Origin: Paludibacterium purpuratum
GTDB taxonomy: Bacteria > Pseudomonadota > Gammaproteobacteria > Burkholderiales > Chromobacteriaceae
Length of the DNA: 64,000 nucleotides
Assembly: GCF_004363805.1 (NCBI RefSeq)
Contig: NZ_SNZP01000007.1
Span: 124,001 to 188,000 of the forward strand
Direction: 5' to 3'
Part shown: piece by piece, positions 25,141 through 36,120 of the stretch
Numbering within the stretch: position 1 is the stretch's first letter
Layout of the letters: the number at the start of each line of letters is the position of its first letter
Position numbers and translations under genes: made by a program
The notes under the pieces: generated by a model
Told to the model about the DNA's origin: nothing
Seen by the model: only the letters and a program-made list of their open reading frames with translations
Database searches by the model: none

Positions 25141-26472
25141 TCACAGTTCGATGATGTGCTCGTCCACTTTCACGCCGACGTGGCGTCCCGGCTCGGTGGC
25201 GTAGCCCAGCACGCGGTCGCCGGCCTTAAGCTCGGTGACGTTGCGCGGCTTGACTTCGTCGGAGAACACGCGCACATGCCAGTCGTCCTGCATGATGATG
25301 TTGACCTTGCGGTTTTCCGGGAACGTCGCCTCGATCAGCAGCAGCGGACGGATTTCGGTCTTGGTGCGGCCAACGAAAATCTGGCGGGTTTCGCCGCGGG
25401 CATTGACCGTGGTCAGCGAACTGCCGGCGCGCAGCTCGCTGATGTAGCTGGTGCGGTCGTTGGCTTGGAACACGTAGCTGTGTACCGATGCGGCATTGAT
25501 GCGGAACGGACGCAACTCCATGTAGGGCAGGTGAAACACTTCGGGGCAGCACAGGATGCCGCCGGTGGAAGTGGAGCCGACCAGAATGCCTTCGTCCGGG
25601 TTGAACATGTGCGTGGTGTCGATGCAGGCGCGGTAACCGAGGCCCAGGTGGGTGATGCGGTCGATCACGCCGATCTGGATGTCGATGCGCGGGGTGGCTT
25701 GCGCATCCATCTTGCGGGCGAAGCGGTCGAACTGCTCCATCGTGTTGAAGGACGCCAGTACGCCGTCGCTGCCCAGTTCGAGCACGCCCAGCGCGATCAC
25801 CGCGTCGTCCACGTCCTGGTTCACTTCCTTGAGCAGCACGGTATTGGTCTTGTGCAACTCGGCGATCACCAGTTCCAGCGGAATGTTGGTCGGATCCTTG
25901 AACGACACCATCAAGAAGTCGTAATGCATGCCGTCGTGGAAGGAGGCATGCAAGGAGGCGGCATTATCGACGTGGGCGCGCCAAGCGGTGCGGTAGCCTG
26001 CGGCGCGGGCGGCCGTGAGTAGGGCCGGCTGGGTGCTGGAGATCACGGCGACTTGGATCAAGTCCTTGCCGGGCGTCGGCGAGATCTGGGTCGACAGTTC
26101 GGCCCATTGTTCGGCCGAGTCGATGTGCAGCACGCGCATCAGGCGCGGCGAGACGGATTGGCCGAGCGCCTTGAAGTTGTGGGCGTAGAGCACGATGCCG
26201 TTATAACGGCCTTGGCCCAGGCGCTGGATGATGGCGCGGCTCGATTCTTCGCTCAGCGTGGCCAGCACCTTCGAGTCGTACCACAAGACATGGTCGTCGT
26301 TGCGGCGCACGTCGGTGGTGAATGGGCTCAGGGCGGCGTTGCTGGGCGGTACCGGCTCGCGCGGCGTGGTGGGGGCGCGCTTTTCGGTCTGTTTTTCGGC
26401 GAGGGCGGTTTTGTCGGCCTCGTTCGGTTTTTCCGCTTGCGCGGCGGGGCGTTTGTTGAGCGTTTGTTCCAT
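25141..26472 (-). CDS. griH: type II 3-dehydroquinate synthase family, GriH-like
   Basis: A 443-residue protein. From about residue 65 to the end it matches archaeal-type (NAD-independent) 3-dehydroquinate synthase II: the segments CIDTTHMFNPDEGILVGSTS, ELRPFRINAASVHSYV, SYISELRAGSSL, IFVGRTKTEIRPLLLIEA, IIMQDDWHVR and GRHVGVKVDE are all recognisable. Streptomyces GriH, of the same family, closes the GriI product to 3-amino-4-hydroxybenzoate. A roughly 60-residue charged, Pro/Ala-rich N-terminal extension is unusual. It is the second gene of the operon, 39 bp after the luxI-type gene. Bacteria with ordinary aroB rarely need this enzyme for shikimate, which favours the secondary-metabolite role. 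Confidence 0.85.
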   Translation of the reverse strand: MEQTLNKRPAAQAEKPNEADKTALAEKQTEKRAPTTPREPVPPSNAALSPFTTDVRRNDDHVLWYDSKVLATLSEESSRAIIQRLGQGRYNGIVLYAHNFKALGQSVSPRLMRVLHIDSAEQWAELSTQISPTPGKDLIQVAVISSTQPALLTAARAAGYRTAWRAHVDNAASLHASFHDGMHYDFLMVSFKDPTNIPLELVIAELHKTNTVLLKEVNQDVDDAVIALGVLELGSDGVLASFNTMEQFDRFARKMDAQATPRIDIQIGVIDRITHLGLGYRACIDTTHMFNPDEGILVGSTSTGGILCCPEVFHLPYMELRPFRINAASVHSYVFQANDRTSYISELRAGSSLTTVNARGETRQIFVGRTKTEIRPLLLIEATFPENRKVNIIMQDDWHVRVFSDEVKPRNVTELKAGDRVLGYATEPGRHVGVKVDEHIIEL

Positions 26473-26511
26473 AGTGATCCCAGGTAGTTGTGAAACAGCG
26501 GTTGCGAAAAA

Positions 26512-27147
26512 CTAGGCCCGAACCGGGTACGCCTCCGACACGGGGGTAAGGGGAATGGCGATGGGGGCCACGGCGCGTCGATTGGCGGCCGTCAGCGGCA
26601 CGTCCAGCACCACGGCGTTATCGATGCCGAAACGGGTCGACAAACAGAGCGGCAGCGCCCGGATGCCGAGCTGGTCGAGCAGGTGCTGCACGGCCGGCGT
26701 GGTGACCATGACGAAGTGGCGAATGTCGCGCGCTTGGGCGAAACAGGACAATTGGTGCAAAGCGGCGCGGATCTGCGCCAGCCGGCTCGGATGATCTTCT
26801 GCCGTTCCGCTGCGGGCGAACACGAAGCGAGATAGCTCCCAGGTGTGGGCGTCGGCCGGTATGGGCTGGCCGCGCAAGAGGGAGGGGAACACGTCGCGCA
26901 GCATGTTCGGCCCCAGTGTGGGCAACAGCCGCATACAGCCCTGTACGCTGCCGTCGTGGCGTTTCATCAGCAAGTAGTGAGGATCGAGTTCGTCGTAGCT
27001 GTCCCGCTCCATGCCGTTTTCGACGTGCACGTCCCAACCCATCTGGTAGTAAAAAATCTCGGCGCGCAGCCGCCACATGTTTTCCAGGTCGGAAACCGGC
27101 CATGCCGTGCGCCGGGCAATTTGAATATCCAAAGCCGAACTATTCAT
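26512..27147 (-). CDS. luxI: acyl-homoserine-lactone synthase (LuxI family), first gene of the operon
   Basis: A 211-residue LuxI-type enzyme. The invariant residues are in place: Arg28, Phe32, Trp38 (RLRAEIF...GW), Asp49/Asp52 (ERDSYDELD), Arg73 (CMRLLPT), Glu104 and Arg107 (WELSRF). It should make an AHL from S-adenosylmethionine and an acyl-ACP. The C-terminal tail is Ala/Pro-rich. It heads the 11-gene minus-strand operon, so its own signal may drive its transcription. A weak AAAGG site lies about 12 bases before the ATG. The acyl chain length cannot be told from sequence. Confidence 0.93.
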   Translation of the reverse strand: MNSSALDIQIARRTAWPVSDLENMWRLRAEIFYYQMGWDVHVENGMERDSYDELDPHYLLMKRHDGSVQGCMRLLPTLGPNMLRDVFPSLLRGQPIPADAHTWELSRFVFARSGTAEDHPSRLAQIRAALHQLSCFAQARDIRHFVMVTTPAVQHLLDQLGIRALPLCLSTRFGIDNAVVLDVPLTAANRRAVAPIAIPLTPVSEAYPVRA

Positions 27148-27256
27148 TCAACGCATCGCCTTTCAAGTCGAGAGTCAGTTGCGCTGCCGCCCAGTCGAAA
27201 AACGGATGGGCGTCATCGGCGGTCACGGAAATTTCTGTTTTATTTCAATGGGATTT

Positions 27257-27270
27257 CAGCAAATTGGCTG
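27257..27270. promoter_or_regulatory. imperfect palindrome upstream of luxI, candidate LuxR-type operator
   Basis: CAGCAAATTGGCTG matches its own reverse complement at 12 of 14 positions and lies about 110 bp upstream of the luxI start in an otherwise gene-free 239-bp region. It does not fit the common CTG-N10-CAG lux box. Position near a possible promoter is the only functional argument. Confidence 0.35.
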
Positions 27271-27386
27271 GTCCGATCTGGCGTAAATCTTAGGGATCGG
27301 CGCGGGCGGCGGTAAGCTAGCAGAACTGATAGGGTGTGGCGGCGGGCAGGCGGGTGGGGGGTATGAAGAGGTGGCGCGTTTAAACG

Positions 27387-28688
27387 TCAGTGCGCCACCG
27401 GCAGTTGCAGCCAATTGGTGGTGTAGCACGGCGACAGGAAGGCCCGGCGCATGCGCCAATCCGGACTCAGGTCTTCGGCGGCCAGCCGCAGGGTGCCGTG
27501 GCCGTGGCGGCGATTGATGCTGTCGATGGTTTGCATCAGTTGCTGCCGTTTGACGTTGGGCGCCGGCGCGAACAAGTCGTACTGCACCCGGTCGGCGGGG
27601 CGGATTTCCAATAAGATCACGCCGGCTTTTTGGTAGGCGTAGCCTTCCTGGTAGATGGCCGTCAGCGCCTGCATGGCGACCTGCGTCATCTGTAAGGTGT
27701 CGTCGCTGGGTTGCGGTAGTGGCAGGCAGCAGTAGTTGCGGTATTGCGGTAGATCTTGGCGATGCGGGTTGGTGCGCAGGCTGACGCCGACGAGTGCCGC
27801 CACGCTGTGCTGCGCACGCAGTTTTTCCGCGGCGCGCGTGACGTGATAGGCCACGCTGGCGCGTAGGGCGTCCGGATCGCTGGTCAGCCGCGAAAAGGAA
27901 CGACTCGACAGGATCGACTGCTTGGCTGTCTCCAGGTGTTCCTGCGGCAAGGCGGGGCGTCCGGCCAGTTCTTGCGCGATGCGCTCGATGACGACGCCGA
28001 AGCGTCGTCGCAGCCAGGCTGGATCGCATTCGCGTAGCGCGCGCGGGGTGGCGATGCCGTTGCGGGTCAACTGCTCGGCGAGTTGCCGCCCGATGCCCCA
28101 TATGTCGGTGAGGGCGATCCGTTCCAGTTGGCGATCCGCGCCGCTCGTGCCTAGCCAATCCCAATCGAAGACGCCATGGTAGCTACGCTCCTGCTTTGCC
28201 AGGTGGTTGGCGAGCTTGGCCAGGGTTTTGCTCGGCGCAATGCCGACGGCGCTGGGGATGCCGACACGGCGCCAGACGGCGTGGCGAATGGCCTGTCCTT
28301 GTGCCTGGCTGTCGAATTGGCCGGTGAGGTGCAAGAAACACTCGTCTATGCTGTAGATTTCCTGCTCCGCGCCGAATTCGCCGACGACTTGCATCATGCG
28401 CCGGCTGATGTCCCCATAGAGGGCGTAATTGGCGCTGAATGCCGTGACGCCCAGACGGCGCAGCCAGCCGCGTTGCGCGTGAAAAGGCATGCCCATCGGC
28501 AGGTTGAGCGCGACGGCCTCGCGCGAGCGGGCCACGACGCAGCCGTCGTTGTTGGAGAGTACGACGATCGGACGGCCGACCAAGTCGGGGCGGAAGATGC
28601 GTTCGCAGCTGCAGAAGAAGCTGTTGCCGTCGATCAGCGCGTAGCGGGCCGGCTGCACGGCGCCGGCGTTTAGAATTTCTTCACGCAT
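27387..28688 (-). CDS. umuC: Y-family DNA polymerase V catalytic subunit UmuC
   Basis: A 433-residue translesion polymerase. The palm motifs [13 protein letters not shown] and [12 protein letters not shown] supply the metal-binding acidic residues, followed by the thumb segment [15 protein letters not shown] and the C-terminal little-finger region. Length agrees with UmuC (about 420). Its start overlaps the end of umuD by 19 bp, so the true start may be an internal codon nearer ALIDGNSFF. With UmuD' it forms Pol V for mutagenic bypass. Confidence 0.93.
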   Translation of the reverse strand: MREEILNAGAVQPARYALIDGNSFFCSCERIFRPDLVGRPIVVLSNNDGCVVARSREAVALNLPMGMPFHAQRGWLRRLGVTAFSANYALYGDISRRMMQVVGEFGAEQEIYSIDECFLHLTGQFDSQAQGQAIRHAVWRRVGIPSAVGIAPSKTLAKLANHLAKQERSYHGVFDWDWLGTSGADRQLERIALTDIWGIGRQLAEQLTRNGIATPRALRECDPAWLRRRFGVVIERIAQELAGRPALPQEHLETAKQSILSSRSFSRLTSDPDALRASVAYHVTRAAEKLRAQHSVAALVGVSLRTNPHRQDLPQYRNYCCLPLPQPSDDTLQMTQVAMQALTAIYQEGYAYQKAGVILLEIRPADRVQYDLFAPAPNVKRQQLMQTIDSINRRHGHGTLRLAAEDLSPDWRMRRAFLSPCYTTNWLQLPVAH

Positions 28689-29251
28689 GCGGTCACCACG
28701 CCCCAGACGGTCAACTCCCTGCCGTTGTGGATTTCAAGCGGCGCATAGGCCGGGTTCTCCGGCAGCAGGGCTAGCCTGCCGTCGCGCCGGAACAAACGTT
28801 TGACGGTGAATTCGCCGTCGACGATGGCGATGACGATCTGGTTGTGTTGTGCCGCGCGGCCTTTCTCCACCACCAGGATGTCGCCGTCGGCAATGCCGGC
28901 GCCGATCATCGATTCGCCCTTGACGCGCACCATAAAGGTGGCCGGTGCGTCCTGGATCAGATAACGGTTGAGATCCAGGGTGTTTTCCAGGTAGTCGTCG
29001 GCTGGCGAGGGGAAGCCGGCGGGCACTTTGCTGCCGTATAGCGGAAGCGCTTGCTCGACGCTCTGTTCCGGCCGCCAGGCCTGGATGTCGCGCAGTGCGC
29101 GCCGGGTGGCGATCAGGCCGAGCACCGCGTCCTTGTCGGCGAGTGGAATGCGCAGTTGGGTCAGAGGTAGATCGGTATCGCAGCGGCCGCTGCCTTTCGG
29201 TCGCCCGGCGCCGCGCCGCGCGCCGCCGTGCGTTTTGTCGGTCTGGCTCAT
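28670..29251 (-). CDS. umuD: UmuD-like S24 peptidase with N-terminal DNA-binding-like extension
   Basis: A 193-residue self-cleaving protein. The cleavage site Ala78-Gly79, nucleophile Ser114 (KGESM) and general base Lys151 (TVKRLF) have nearly the same spacing as in E. coli UmuD. It is about 54 residues longer at the N-terminus, where [14 protein letters not shown] resembles an AT-hook-type basic motif. That extension suggests a DNA-binding regulator as well as the polymerase subunit. A 6-N6-6 palindrome sits directly upstream. It is transcribed first, with umuC overlapping. Confidence 0.88.
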   Translation of the reverse strand: MSQTDKTHGGARRGAGRPKGSGRCDTDLPLTQLRIPLADKDAVLGLIATRRALRDIQAWRPEQSVEQALPLYGSKVPAGFPSPADDYLENTLDLNRYLIQDAPATFMVRVKGESMIGAGIADGDILVVEKGRAAQHNQIVIAIVDGEFTVKRLFRRDGRLALLPENPAYAPLEIHNGRELTVWGVVTACVKKF

Positions 29252-29279
29252 TTGGATTGAATCGTTGCGAAATGTGTGA

Positions 29280-29297
29280 TTTGATTATTGCATCAAA
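29280..29297. promoter_or_regulatory. palindrome TTTGAT-N6-ATCAAA upstream of umuD
   Basis: A perfect inverted repeat ending about 29 bp before the umuD start, within an AT-rich stretch, where a promoter would lie. I find no LexA box of the CTG-N10-CAG type in this intergenic region, so this repeat may be the site of a dedicated repressor, possibly UmuD itself. Confidence 0.5.
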
Positions 29298-29389
29298 AAT
29301 CAAAATTGGCAGCTAAATTTCATGATGCGATGTCATGGGGGTGGTGGCGCTGGCTTGCGAGGGGTGTGCTGCTTTCCTGTCGCTAGCCA

Positions 29390-29398
29390 TGGTATACT
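29390..29398 (+). promoter_or_regulatory. extended -10 promoter for tig
   Basis: TGGTATACT is an extended -10 element (TG-N-TATACT); no good -35 is visible at 17 bp. It would give a leader of about 135 nt before trigger factor. Confidence 0.45.
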
Positions 29399-29540
29399 GC
29401 CGGTTTTCGTGGTAGCTGCCGCAATTGTTTGTGGCTGGCGAGATTTGAGCGCAGTGCCCGCCGGTGAACGTGTCCATGCCGTTCGACCCGGTGCGGCTTG
29501 TGTCTCGGTTGACTAAACTCGTACACAGTTAGGATTTGAC

Positions 29541-30848
29541 ATGCAAGTACAGTTGGAAACGTTGGGCAGCCTCGAGCGCCGTATGAATATCGCGCTGCCG
29601 ATGGATGCCATCGACGCGCAAGTGACCGAGCGCCTGAAGCGTGCGGCACGCAACGCCAAGATCCAGGGTTTCCGCCCGGGTAAGGCGCCGATGAAGATCG
29701 TCGAAATGAACTACGGCCCGCAAATCCGCGAAGAGGTGCTGGGCGAACAGGTTCAGCAGGGTTTCTACCGCGCCGTGAGCGAGCAGAAGCTGCGCGTGGC
29801 CGGCTATCCGCGTTTCGAACCGCAACTGGATCAGTCCGAGCCGGGTAGCTTCAAGTTCGCCGCCACGTTCGAGATCTATCCGGAAGTGGCGCTGGGCGAA
29901 CTGGCCGGCAAGGAAGTCGAAAAGCCGGTTACCCCGGTGACCGACGCCGAAATCGACAAGACCGTCGATATCCTGCGCAAGCAACGCACCCGCTACGTGC
30001 GCGTCGAACGCGAAGCCCGCGACGGCGATCGCGTGATCATCGATTTCAAGGGCTCGATCGACGGCGTGCTGTTCGATGGCGGTTCGTCCGAGAACTTCCC
30101 GTTCGTGCTGGGCCAAGGCCAGATGCTGGCCGACTTCGAAACCGGCGTGCGCGGCATGAAGGAAGACGAAGTCAAGACCGTCGAAGTCAAGTTCCCCGAG
30201 GACTATCACGGCAAGGACGTGGCCGGTAAGACCGCTTCGTTCGAACTGACGCTGAAGAACGTGGCCGAAGCCGTGCTGCCGGAAGTGGATGCCGAATTCG
30301 CCAAGCTCCTGGGCGTGGCCGATGGCGACGTGACCAAGATGCGCGACGAGATCAAGAAGAACGTCGAGCGCGAAGTGAAGCGTCGTCTGCAAGCCCGCGC
30401 CAAGGAAAACGTCATGCAGGCGCTGCTGGACGTGACCTCGGTCGAACTGCCGAAGGCACTGGTCGAGCTCGAAGTCGGCCGCCTGCAAGACAAGGCTCGC
30501 CAGGATCTGGAAGCGCGCGGCATGAAGGTCAAGGATCTGCCGTTCCCGGCCGAACTGTTCGACGAACAGGCGCGTCGTCGCGTATCGCTGGGTCTGATCA
30601 TCTCCGAGTTGGTGGCAGTCAACAAGCTCGACGCCAAGCCGGAACAGGTCAAGGCGCTGGTGGCCGAGTTCGCCGAAAGCTACGAGGATCCGGAAGAAGT
30701 GATCAATTGGTACTTCGCCAGCCCGGAACGTCTGGACGGCCCGACTTCGATGGTTATCGAAGACAACGTGGTTGAATTTGTCCTGGGTCGTGCCAATGTT
30801 GTGGAGAAGGCGCTGGCTTTCGACGAACTAATGGGTAGCCAAGCCTGA
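29541..30848 (+). CDS. tig: trigger factor
   Basis: A 435-residue ribosome-bound chaperone and peptidyl-prolyl isomerase. The N-terminal ribosome-binding domain contains the signature near residues 42-50 (GFRPGKAPM), followed by the FKBP-type domain (about 160-245, [15 protein letters not shown]) and the helical C-terminal arms. Length is normal. AGGA precedes the ATG. It heads the conserved tig-clpP-clpX run and handles nascent chains while ClpXP degrades tagged ones. Confidence 0.97.
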   Translation: MQVQLETLGSLERRMNIALPMDAIDAQVTERLKRAARNAKIQGFRPGKAPMKIVEMNYGPQIREEVLGEQVQQGFYRAVSEQKLRVAGYPRFEPQLDQSEPGSFKFAATFEIYPEVALGELAGKEVEKPVTPVTDAEIDKTVDILRKQRTRYVRVEREARDGDRVIIDFKGSIDGVLFDGGSSENFPFVLGQGQMLADFETGVRGMKEDEVKTVEVKFPEDYHGKDVAGKTASFELTLKNVAEAVLPEVDAEFAKLLGVADGDVTKMRDEIKKNVEREVKRRLQARAKENVMQALLDVTSVELPKALVELEVGRLQDKARQDLEARGMKVKDLPFPAELFDEQARRRVSLGLIISELVAVNKLDAKPEQVKALVAEFAESYEDPEEVINWYFASPERLDGPTSMVIEDNVVEFVLGRANVVEKALAFDELMGSQA

Positions 30849-30871
30849 TAATCAATAACCGGAGATGGCCG

Positions 30872-31501
30872 ATGATGTCGATGATGGAACCGAAGGGGTT
30901 GGGCTTGGTGCCCATGGTGGTCGAGCAGAGTGGTCGTGGCGAGCGCGCCTACGATATCTACTCGCGCCTTTTGAAGGAACGGATCGTGTTCCTGGTGGGT
31001 CCGGTCACCGACGAATCGGCCAATCTGGTCGTGGCACAGTTGTTGTTCCTCGAGTCGGAAAATCCTGATAAGGATATTTCCCTGTACATCAACTCGCCGG
31101 GCGGGTCGATTACCGCCGGTATGTCGATTTACGACACGATGAATTTCATCAAGCCAGACGTGTCGACGCTATGTGTCGGCCAAGCGGCCAGTATGGGGGC
31201 GTTCCTGCTCGCAGCGGGCGCCGAGGGCAAGCGGTTTGCACTGCCTAATAGCCGCGTCATGATTCATCAGCCGCTGATCGGCGGTCTGAGCGGTCAGGCG
31301 ACCGATATCGAAATCCATGCACGCGAGCTGTTGAAGGTGAAGGCGCGCATGAACGAGCTGATGGCCAAGCATGCTGGTCAGACGGTGGAGAAGGTGCAGC
31401 ACGATACCGAACGCGACAATTTCATGTCGGCCGACGAGGCTCAGGCCTATGGTCTGATCGACAAGGTTTTGTCCACGCGTCGTGAGAGCATCAGGGTTTA
31501 A
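30872..31501 (+). CDS. clpP: ATP-dependent Clp protease proteolytic subunit
   Basis: A 209-residue serine protease subunit that forms the tetradecameric ClpP chamber. The catalytic triad is visible as Ser in [10 protein letters not shown], His in MIHQP and Asp in ERDNFMS. The first Mets (MMSMME) give several possible starts; GGAG is eight bases before the ATG at 30872. It lies 23 bp after tig and 19 bp before clpX. Confidence 0.97.
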   Translation: MMSMMEPKGLGLVPMVVEQSGRGERAYDIYSRLLKERIVFLVGPVTDESANLVVAQLLFLESENPDKDISLYINSPGGSITAGMSIYDTMNFIKPDVSTLCVGQAASMGAFLLAAGAEGKRFALPNSRVMIHQPLIGGLSGQATDIEIHARELLKVKARMNELMAKHAGQTVEKVQHDTERDNFMSADEAQAYGLIDKVLSTRRESIRV

Positions 31502-31520
31502 CCGGTACGGACACGTTTAG

Positions 31521-32798
<1,278 letters not shown>

Positions 32799-32854
32799 GT
32801 TTTCGCCAACGCCGGCTCCGCCGATGAAGTATGGCGGGCGGTTTTATCTCTATA

Positions 32855-32892
32855 GCCCAGTAGGTGTCAAACCTGCTGGGCTGTTCTCTTTC
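32855..32892 (+). terminator. rho-independent terminator after clpX
   Basis: GCCCAGTAGGT and ACCTGCTGGGC pair with a five-base loop (one G-U pair), followed by the T-rich TGTTCTCTTTC. It closes the tig-clpP-clpX unit. Confidence 0.75.
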
Positions 32893-32977
32893 GGGCTTGA
32901 CGAGAATGCCCGTGCCGGTCGGTTACTCAACGATTTTTTTTATTCTCTGTGTCAAGAAACTGATTTAGTATGGGGTG

Positions 32978-33005
32978 GTTGATATTTAGTCTCCTTGCCC
33001 CATCT
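32978..33005 (+). promoter_or_regulatory. heat-shock (sigma-32) promoter of lon
   Basis: The -10 element CCCCATCT matches the sigma-32 consensus exactly, and GTTGATA, 13 bp upstream, matches the CTTGAAA -35 at five of seven positions. The lon start is 34 bp beyond the -10 element. This predicts RpoH control, as for lon in other proteobacteria. Confidence 0.75.
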
Positions 33006-33039
33006 TTCCTGCAAGAATATCAGAACAAGGTCTGGTGAT

Positions 33040-35451
33040 ATGTCACAAGCCACAGAACTCCTGGAAGAAGCCGTGTTGCCGCTATTGCCGTTGCGCGACG
33101 TGGTGGTCTCTCCACATATGGTCATCCCCTTGTTTGTAGGTCGCAGCAAATCGATCTGCGCCCTGGAAACCGCCATGGATGAAGGCAAACACATCCTGCT
33201 GGTCGCGCAACGTTCGGCCTCGAAGGACGAGCCTTCGCCCGAGGATCTCTACAGTGTCGGTACGGTGGCGACCGTGCTGCAGATGCTCAAGTTGCCGGAC
33301 GGCACCGTCAAAGTGCTGGTGGAAGGCCGGCAACGCGCCCGCATCAAGGATGTGCGCGAAGACGGCGGATGTTACGTCTGCACGGTGATGCCGCTGCCGA
33401 TCGAAGATGACGACGGCACCGAAACCGAAGCCATGCGCCGAGCGCTGCTCGCTCAATTCGAGCAATACGTCAAGCTGAACAAAAAGATTCCGCCGGAAAT
33501 CCTGTCTTCGCTGGCGGGCATCGAGAAGGCCGGCCGCCTGGCCGATACCATCGTCGCGCACCTGCCGCTCAAGCTGGAGCAGAAGCAGGAAGTGCTGGAG
33601 ATGTTCGACGTCAAGGCGCGGCTGGAGCACCTGCTGTCGCAGTTGGAAAGCGAAATCGACATTCTGCAGGTCGAGCGTCGCATCCGTGGCCGCGTCAAGC
33701 GGCAGATGGAGAAGAGCCAGCGCGAGTACTACCTGAACGAGCAGGTCAAGGCCATCCAGAAAGAGCTGGGCGAGATGGATGAGGCCGGCGACTTCGAGGA
33801 GCTGGAGAAGAAAATCCGCGCCGCCGGCATGAGCAAGGAAGGGCGCGAGAAGGCGCTGTCCGAACTGAAGAAGCTCGGCATGATGTCGCCGATGTCGGCC
33901 GAGGCGACGGTGGTGCGTAATTACATCGATACGCTGCTGGATCTGCCCTGGAAGAAAAAGACCAAGATCAACAAGGATGTCGCCAATGCCGAGTCGGTGT
34001 TGGACGAAGATCACTTTGGCTTGGAAAAGGTCAAGGAACGCATTCTCGAGTATTTGTCGGTGCAACAGCGCGTCGATAAGCTCAAGGCGCCGATCCTGTG
34101 CTTGGTTGGGCCGCCCGGGGTGGGTAAGACCTCGCTTGGGCAGTCGCTGGCCCGCGCGACCGGTCGCAAATTCGTGCGCATGGCGCTGGGTGGCGTGCAT
34201 GACGAGTCGGAAATCCGCGGTCATCGCCGCACTTATATCGGCTCGATGCCGGGCAAGGTGCTGCAGAACATGACCAAGGTCGGCGTGAAGAACCCGCTAT
34301 TCCTGCTTGATGAAGTCGATAAGCTGGGGGCGGACTTCCGCGGCGACCCGGCCTCTGCCTTGTTGGAGGTGCTGGATCCCGAGCAAAACCACTCGTTCGT
34401 CGATCACTATGCCGAGGTCGAATACGATCTGTCGGATGTGATGTTCGTAGCGACCGCCAATTCGCTGAATATTCCGCCGGCCTTGCTCGACCGTATGGAA
34501 ATCATCCGTTTGGCGGGGTATACCGAGGACGAGAAGGTCAATATCGCCCAGCGCTATCTGGTGCCCAAGCAGGTCAAGGCGAATGGCGTGCAGGACGACG
34601 AACTGGTGATCCAGGAGTCGGCGCTGCGAGATATCGTGCGCTATTACACTCGCGAAGCGGGGGTGCGGAGCCTGGATCGCGAAGTGGCGCGCATCTGCCG
34701 CAAGGTGGTCACCGGCCACTTGCTCAAGAAGGGCGGCGACAAGGTGACGGTCAGCGCCCGTAATCTGGGTAAATACCTGGGCGTGCGGCGCTTCGATTTC
34801 GGCCTGGCCGAAGAAGAAAATCGTATCGGTCAGGTGACCGGCCTCGCCTGGACCGAGGTGGGTGGCGAACTCCTGACCATCGAGGCGGTGGCGTTGCCGG
34901 GCAAGGGCAACATCATTCGCACCGGGCAATTGGGCGAGGTCATGCAGGAGTCGATCACCGCCGCCATGAGCGTGGTGCGTAGCCGCGCGGCGAGCCTGGG
35001 CATCAAGCGCGACTTCTACGAGAAGTTGGACATGCACATTCACGTGCCGGAAGGCGCGACACCCAAGGACGGTCCGAGTGCCGGCGGCGCGATGACCACG
35101 GCGATCGTTTCGGTGTTGACCGGCATCCCGGTGCGCGCGGATGTTGCGATGACCGGGGAAATCACCCTGCGCGGCGAGGTGTTGCCGATCGGTGGTTTGA
35201 AGGAAAAACTACTGGCCGCTTTGCGTGGTGGCATCAAGCATGTTTTGATCCCGCAGGGAAATGTCAAAGACATGGCGGAAATCCCTGCTAACATCAAGAG
35301 CAAGCTCGAAATCCATCCGGTGAAGTGGATCGATGAGGTGCTGACTCTGGCACTTGAGCGGCAGCCTGAGCCGCTGTCGGAGGAAGAAAAGTCCGAGGAA
35401 GTCCTTTCTACGGGCGATTCTGGCAAAAGTGTGTCGGTTATGACGCATTAA
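33040..35451 (+). CDS. lon: ATP-dependent protease Lon
   Basis: An 803-residue LonA protease. The N-terminal substrate domain begins [23 protein letters not shown]; the AAA+ domain has Walker [12 protein letters not shown] and Walker [10 protein letters not shown]; the catalytic Ser is in DGPSAGGAM with the partner Lys in the following GLKEKLLAA region. I chose ATG 33040, since the longer frame would start inside the sigma-32 promoter. It degrades misfolded and regulatory proteins. Confidence 0.97.
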   Translation: MSQATELLEEAVLPLLPLRDVVVSPHMVIPLFVGRSKSICALETAMDEGKHILLVAQRSASKDEPSPEDLYSVGTVATVLQMLKLPDGTVKVLVEGRQRARIKDVREDGGCYVCTVMPLPIEDDDGTETEAMRRALLAQFEQYVKLNKKIPPEILSSLAGIEKAGRLADTIVAHLPLKLEQKQEVLEMFDVKARLEHLLSQLESEIDILQVERRIRGRVKRQMEKSQREYYLNEQVKAIQKELGEMDEAGDFEELEKKIRAAGMSKEGREKALSELKKLGMMSPMSAEATVVRNYIDTLLDLPWKKKTKINKDVANAESVLDEDHFGLEKVKERILEYLSVQQRVDKLKAPILCLVGPPGVGKTSLGQSLARATGRKFVRMALGGVHDESEIRGHRRTYIGSMPGKVLQNMTKVGVKNPLFLLDEVDKLGADFRGDPASALLEVLDPEQNHSFVDHYAEVEYDLSDVMFVATANSLNIPPALLDRMEIIRLAGYTEDEKVNIAQRYLVPKQVKANGVQDDELVIQESALRDIVRYYTREAGVRSLDREVARICRKVVTGHLLKKGGDKVTVSARNLGKYLGVRRFDFGLAEEENRIGQVTGLAWTEVGGELLTIEAVALPGKGNIIRTGQLGEVMQESITAAMSVVRSRAASLGIKRDFYEKLDMHIHVPEGATPKDGPSAGGAMTTAIVSVLTGIPVRADVAMTGEITLRGEVLPIGGLKEKLLAALRGGIKHVLIPQGNVKDMAEIPANIKSKLEIHPVKWIDEVLTLALERQPEPLSEEEKSEEVLSTGDSGKSVSVMTH

Positions 35452-35540
35452 AAAACAGGTGTTTAGCAAATCCTTGTAAAAGCAAGGGGGAAAGGGCTTC
35501 CTTCGCGTTGTGCTAAATGGCAGAATGCTCCGAAAGCCGC

Positions 35541-35570
35541 TTGACACAAGGATTTGCGACTTGTTATAAA
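35541..35570 (+). promoter_or_regulatory. sigma-70 promoter of hupB
   Basis: TTGACA and TATAAA separated by 18 bp, about 60 bp upstream of the hupB start; a near-consensus strong promoter, fitting for an abundant nucleoid protein and perhaps reading into the tRNA genes. Confidence 0.8.
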
Positions 35571-35628
35571 GCTTGCGGTTTTTATTTAAACTACCTACGT
35601 AGACCGAGAATGACGAAAGGGGACTTAC

Positions 35629-35898
35629 GTGAACAAGTCTGAATTGATTGATGCTATCGCCGATAAAGCCGAGATTTCGAAAGCTGCGGCAGCCAAAGCG
35701 CTCGACGGTATGATTGCTTCCGTGACCGATGCGATGAAGAAGGGTGACACCGTAACGTTGGTTGGTTTTGGTACCTTCTACGTTGGCGAGCGTGCTGAAC
35801 GCAGTGGCCGTAATCCGAAGACCGGCGCAACCATCAAGATCGCTGCTGCTCGTTCCCCGAAGTTCCGTGCTGGCAAGGCACTGAAAGACGCGCTATAA
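35629..35898 (+). CDS. hupB: DNA-binding protein HU-beta
   Basis: An 89-residue histone-like protein. The start is GTG with AAAGGGGA upstream. The body matches HU throughout ([24 protein letters not shown]), with the DNA-wrapping arm [16 protein letters not shown] and the closing [11 protein letters not shown]. It bends and compacts DNA as a dimer. It lies between lon and two tRNA genes, a common arrangement in betaproteobacteria. Confidence 0.97.
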   Translation: MNKSELIDAIADKAEISKAAAAKALDGMIASVTDAMKKGDTVTLVGFGTFYVGERAERSGRNPKTGATIKIAAARSPKFRAGKALKDAL

Positions 35899-35949
35899 TC
35901 TGAACCCTTTGTACAAGGGTGGTGTCTCGCCCCGTGGGGCGGGAACACC

Positions 35950-36025
35950 GGGCGTTTAGCTCAGTTGGTAGAGCGTCTGCCTTACAAGCAGAATGTCGGC
36001 GGTTCGACTCCGTCAACGCCCACCA
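35950..36025 (+). tRNA. tRNA-Val (anticodon TAC)
   Basis: A 76-nt cloverleaf with acceptor GGGCGTT pairing AACGCCC, anticodon loop CTTACAA (anticodon TAC), T-loop GGTTCGACTCC and an encoded CCA end. Confidence 0.97.
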
Positions 36026-36031
36026 GAATCC

Positions 36032-36108
36032 GGAGCGGTAGTTCAGTTGGTTAGAATACCGGCCTGTCACGCCGGGGGTCGCGGGTTCGAGTCCCGTCCG
36101 CTCCGCCA
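36032..36108 (+). tRNA. tRNA-Asp (anticodon GTC)
   Basis: A 77-nt cloverleaf with acceptor GGAGCGG pairing CCGCTCC, anticodon GTC in CTGTCAC, discriminator G and an encoded CCA end. Six bases after tRNA-Val, so both probably mature from one transcript. Confidence 0.97.
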
Positions 36109-36120
36109 GAAGACACAAAA

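Noticed and set aside
24289-26022. 577-codon plus-strand open frame opposite the SDR and griH-like genes
   Set aside because: It spans two real genes and their junction on the other strand; composition is that of antisense reading.
29252-29540. LexA/SOS box expected upstream of umuD
   Set aside because: No CTG-N10-CAG or close variant is present in this interval.
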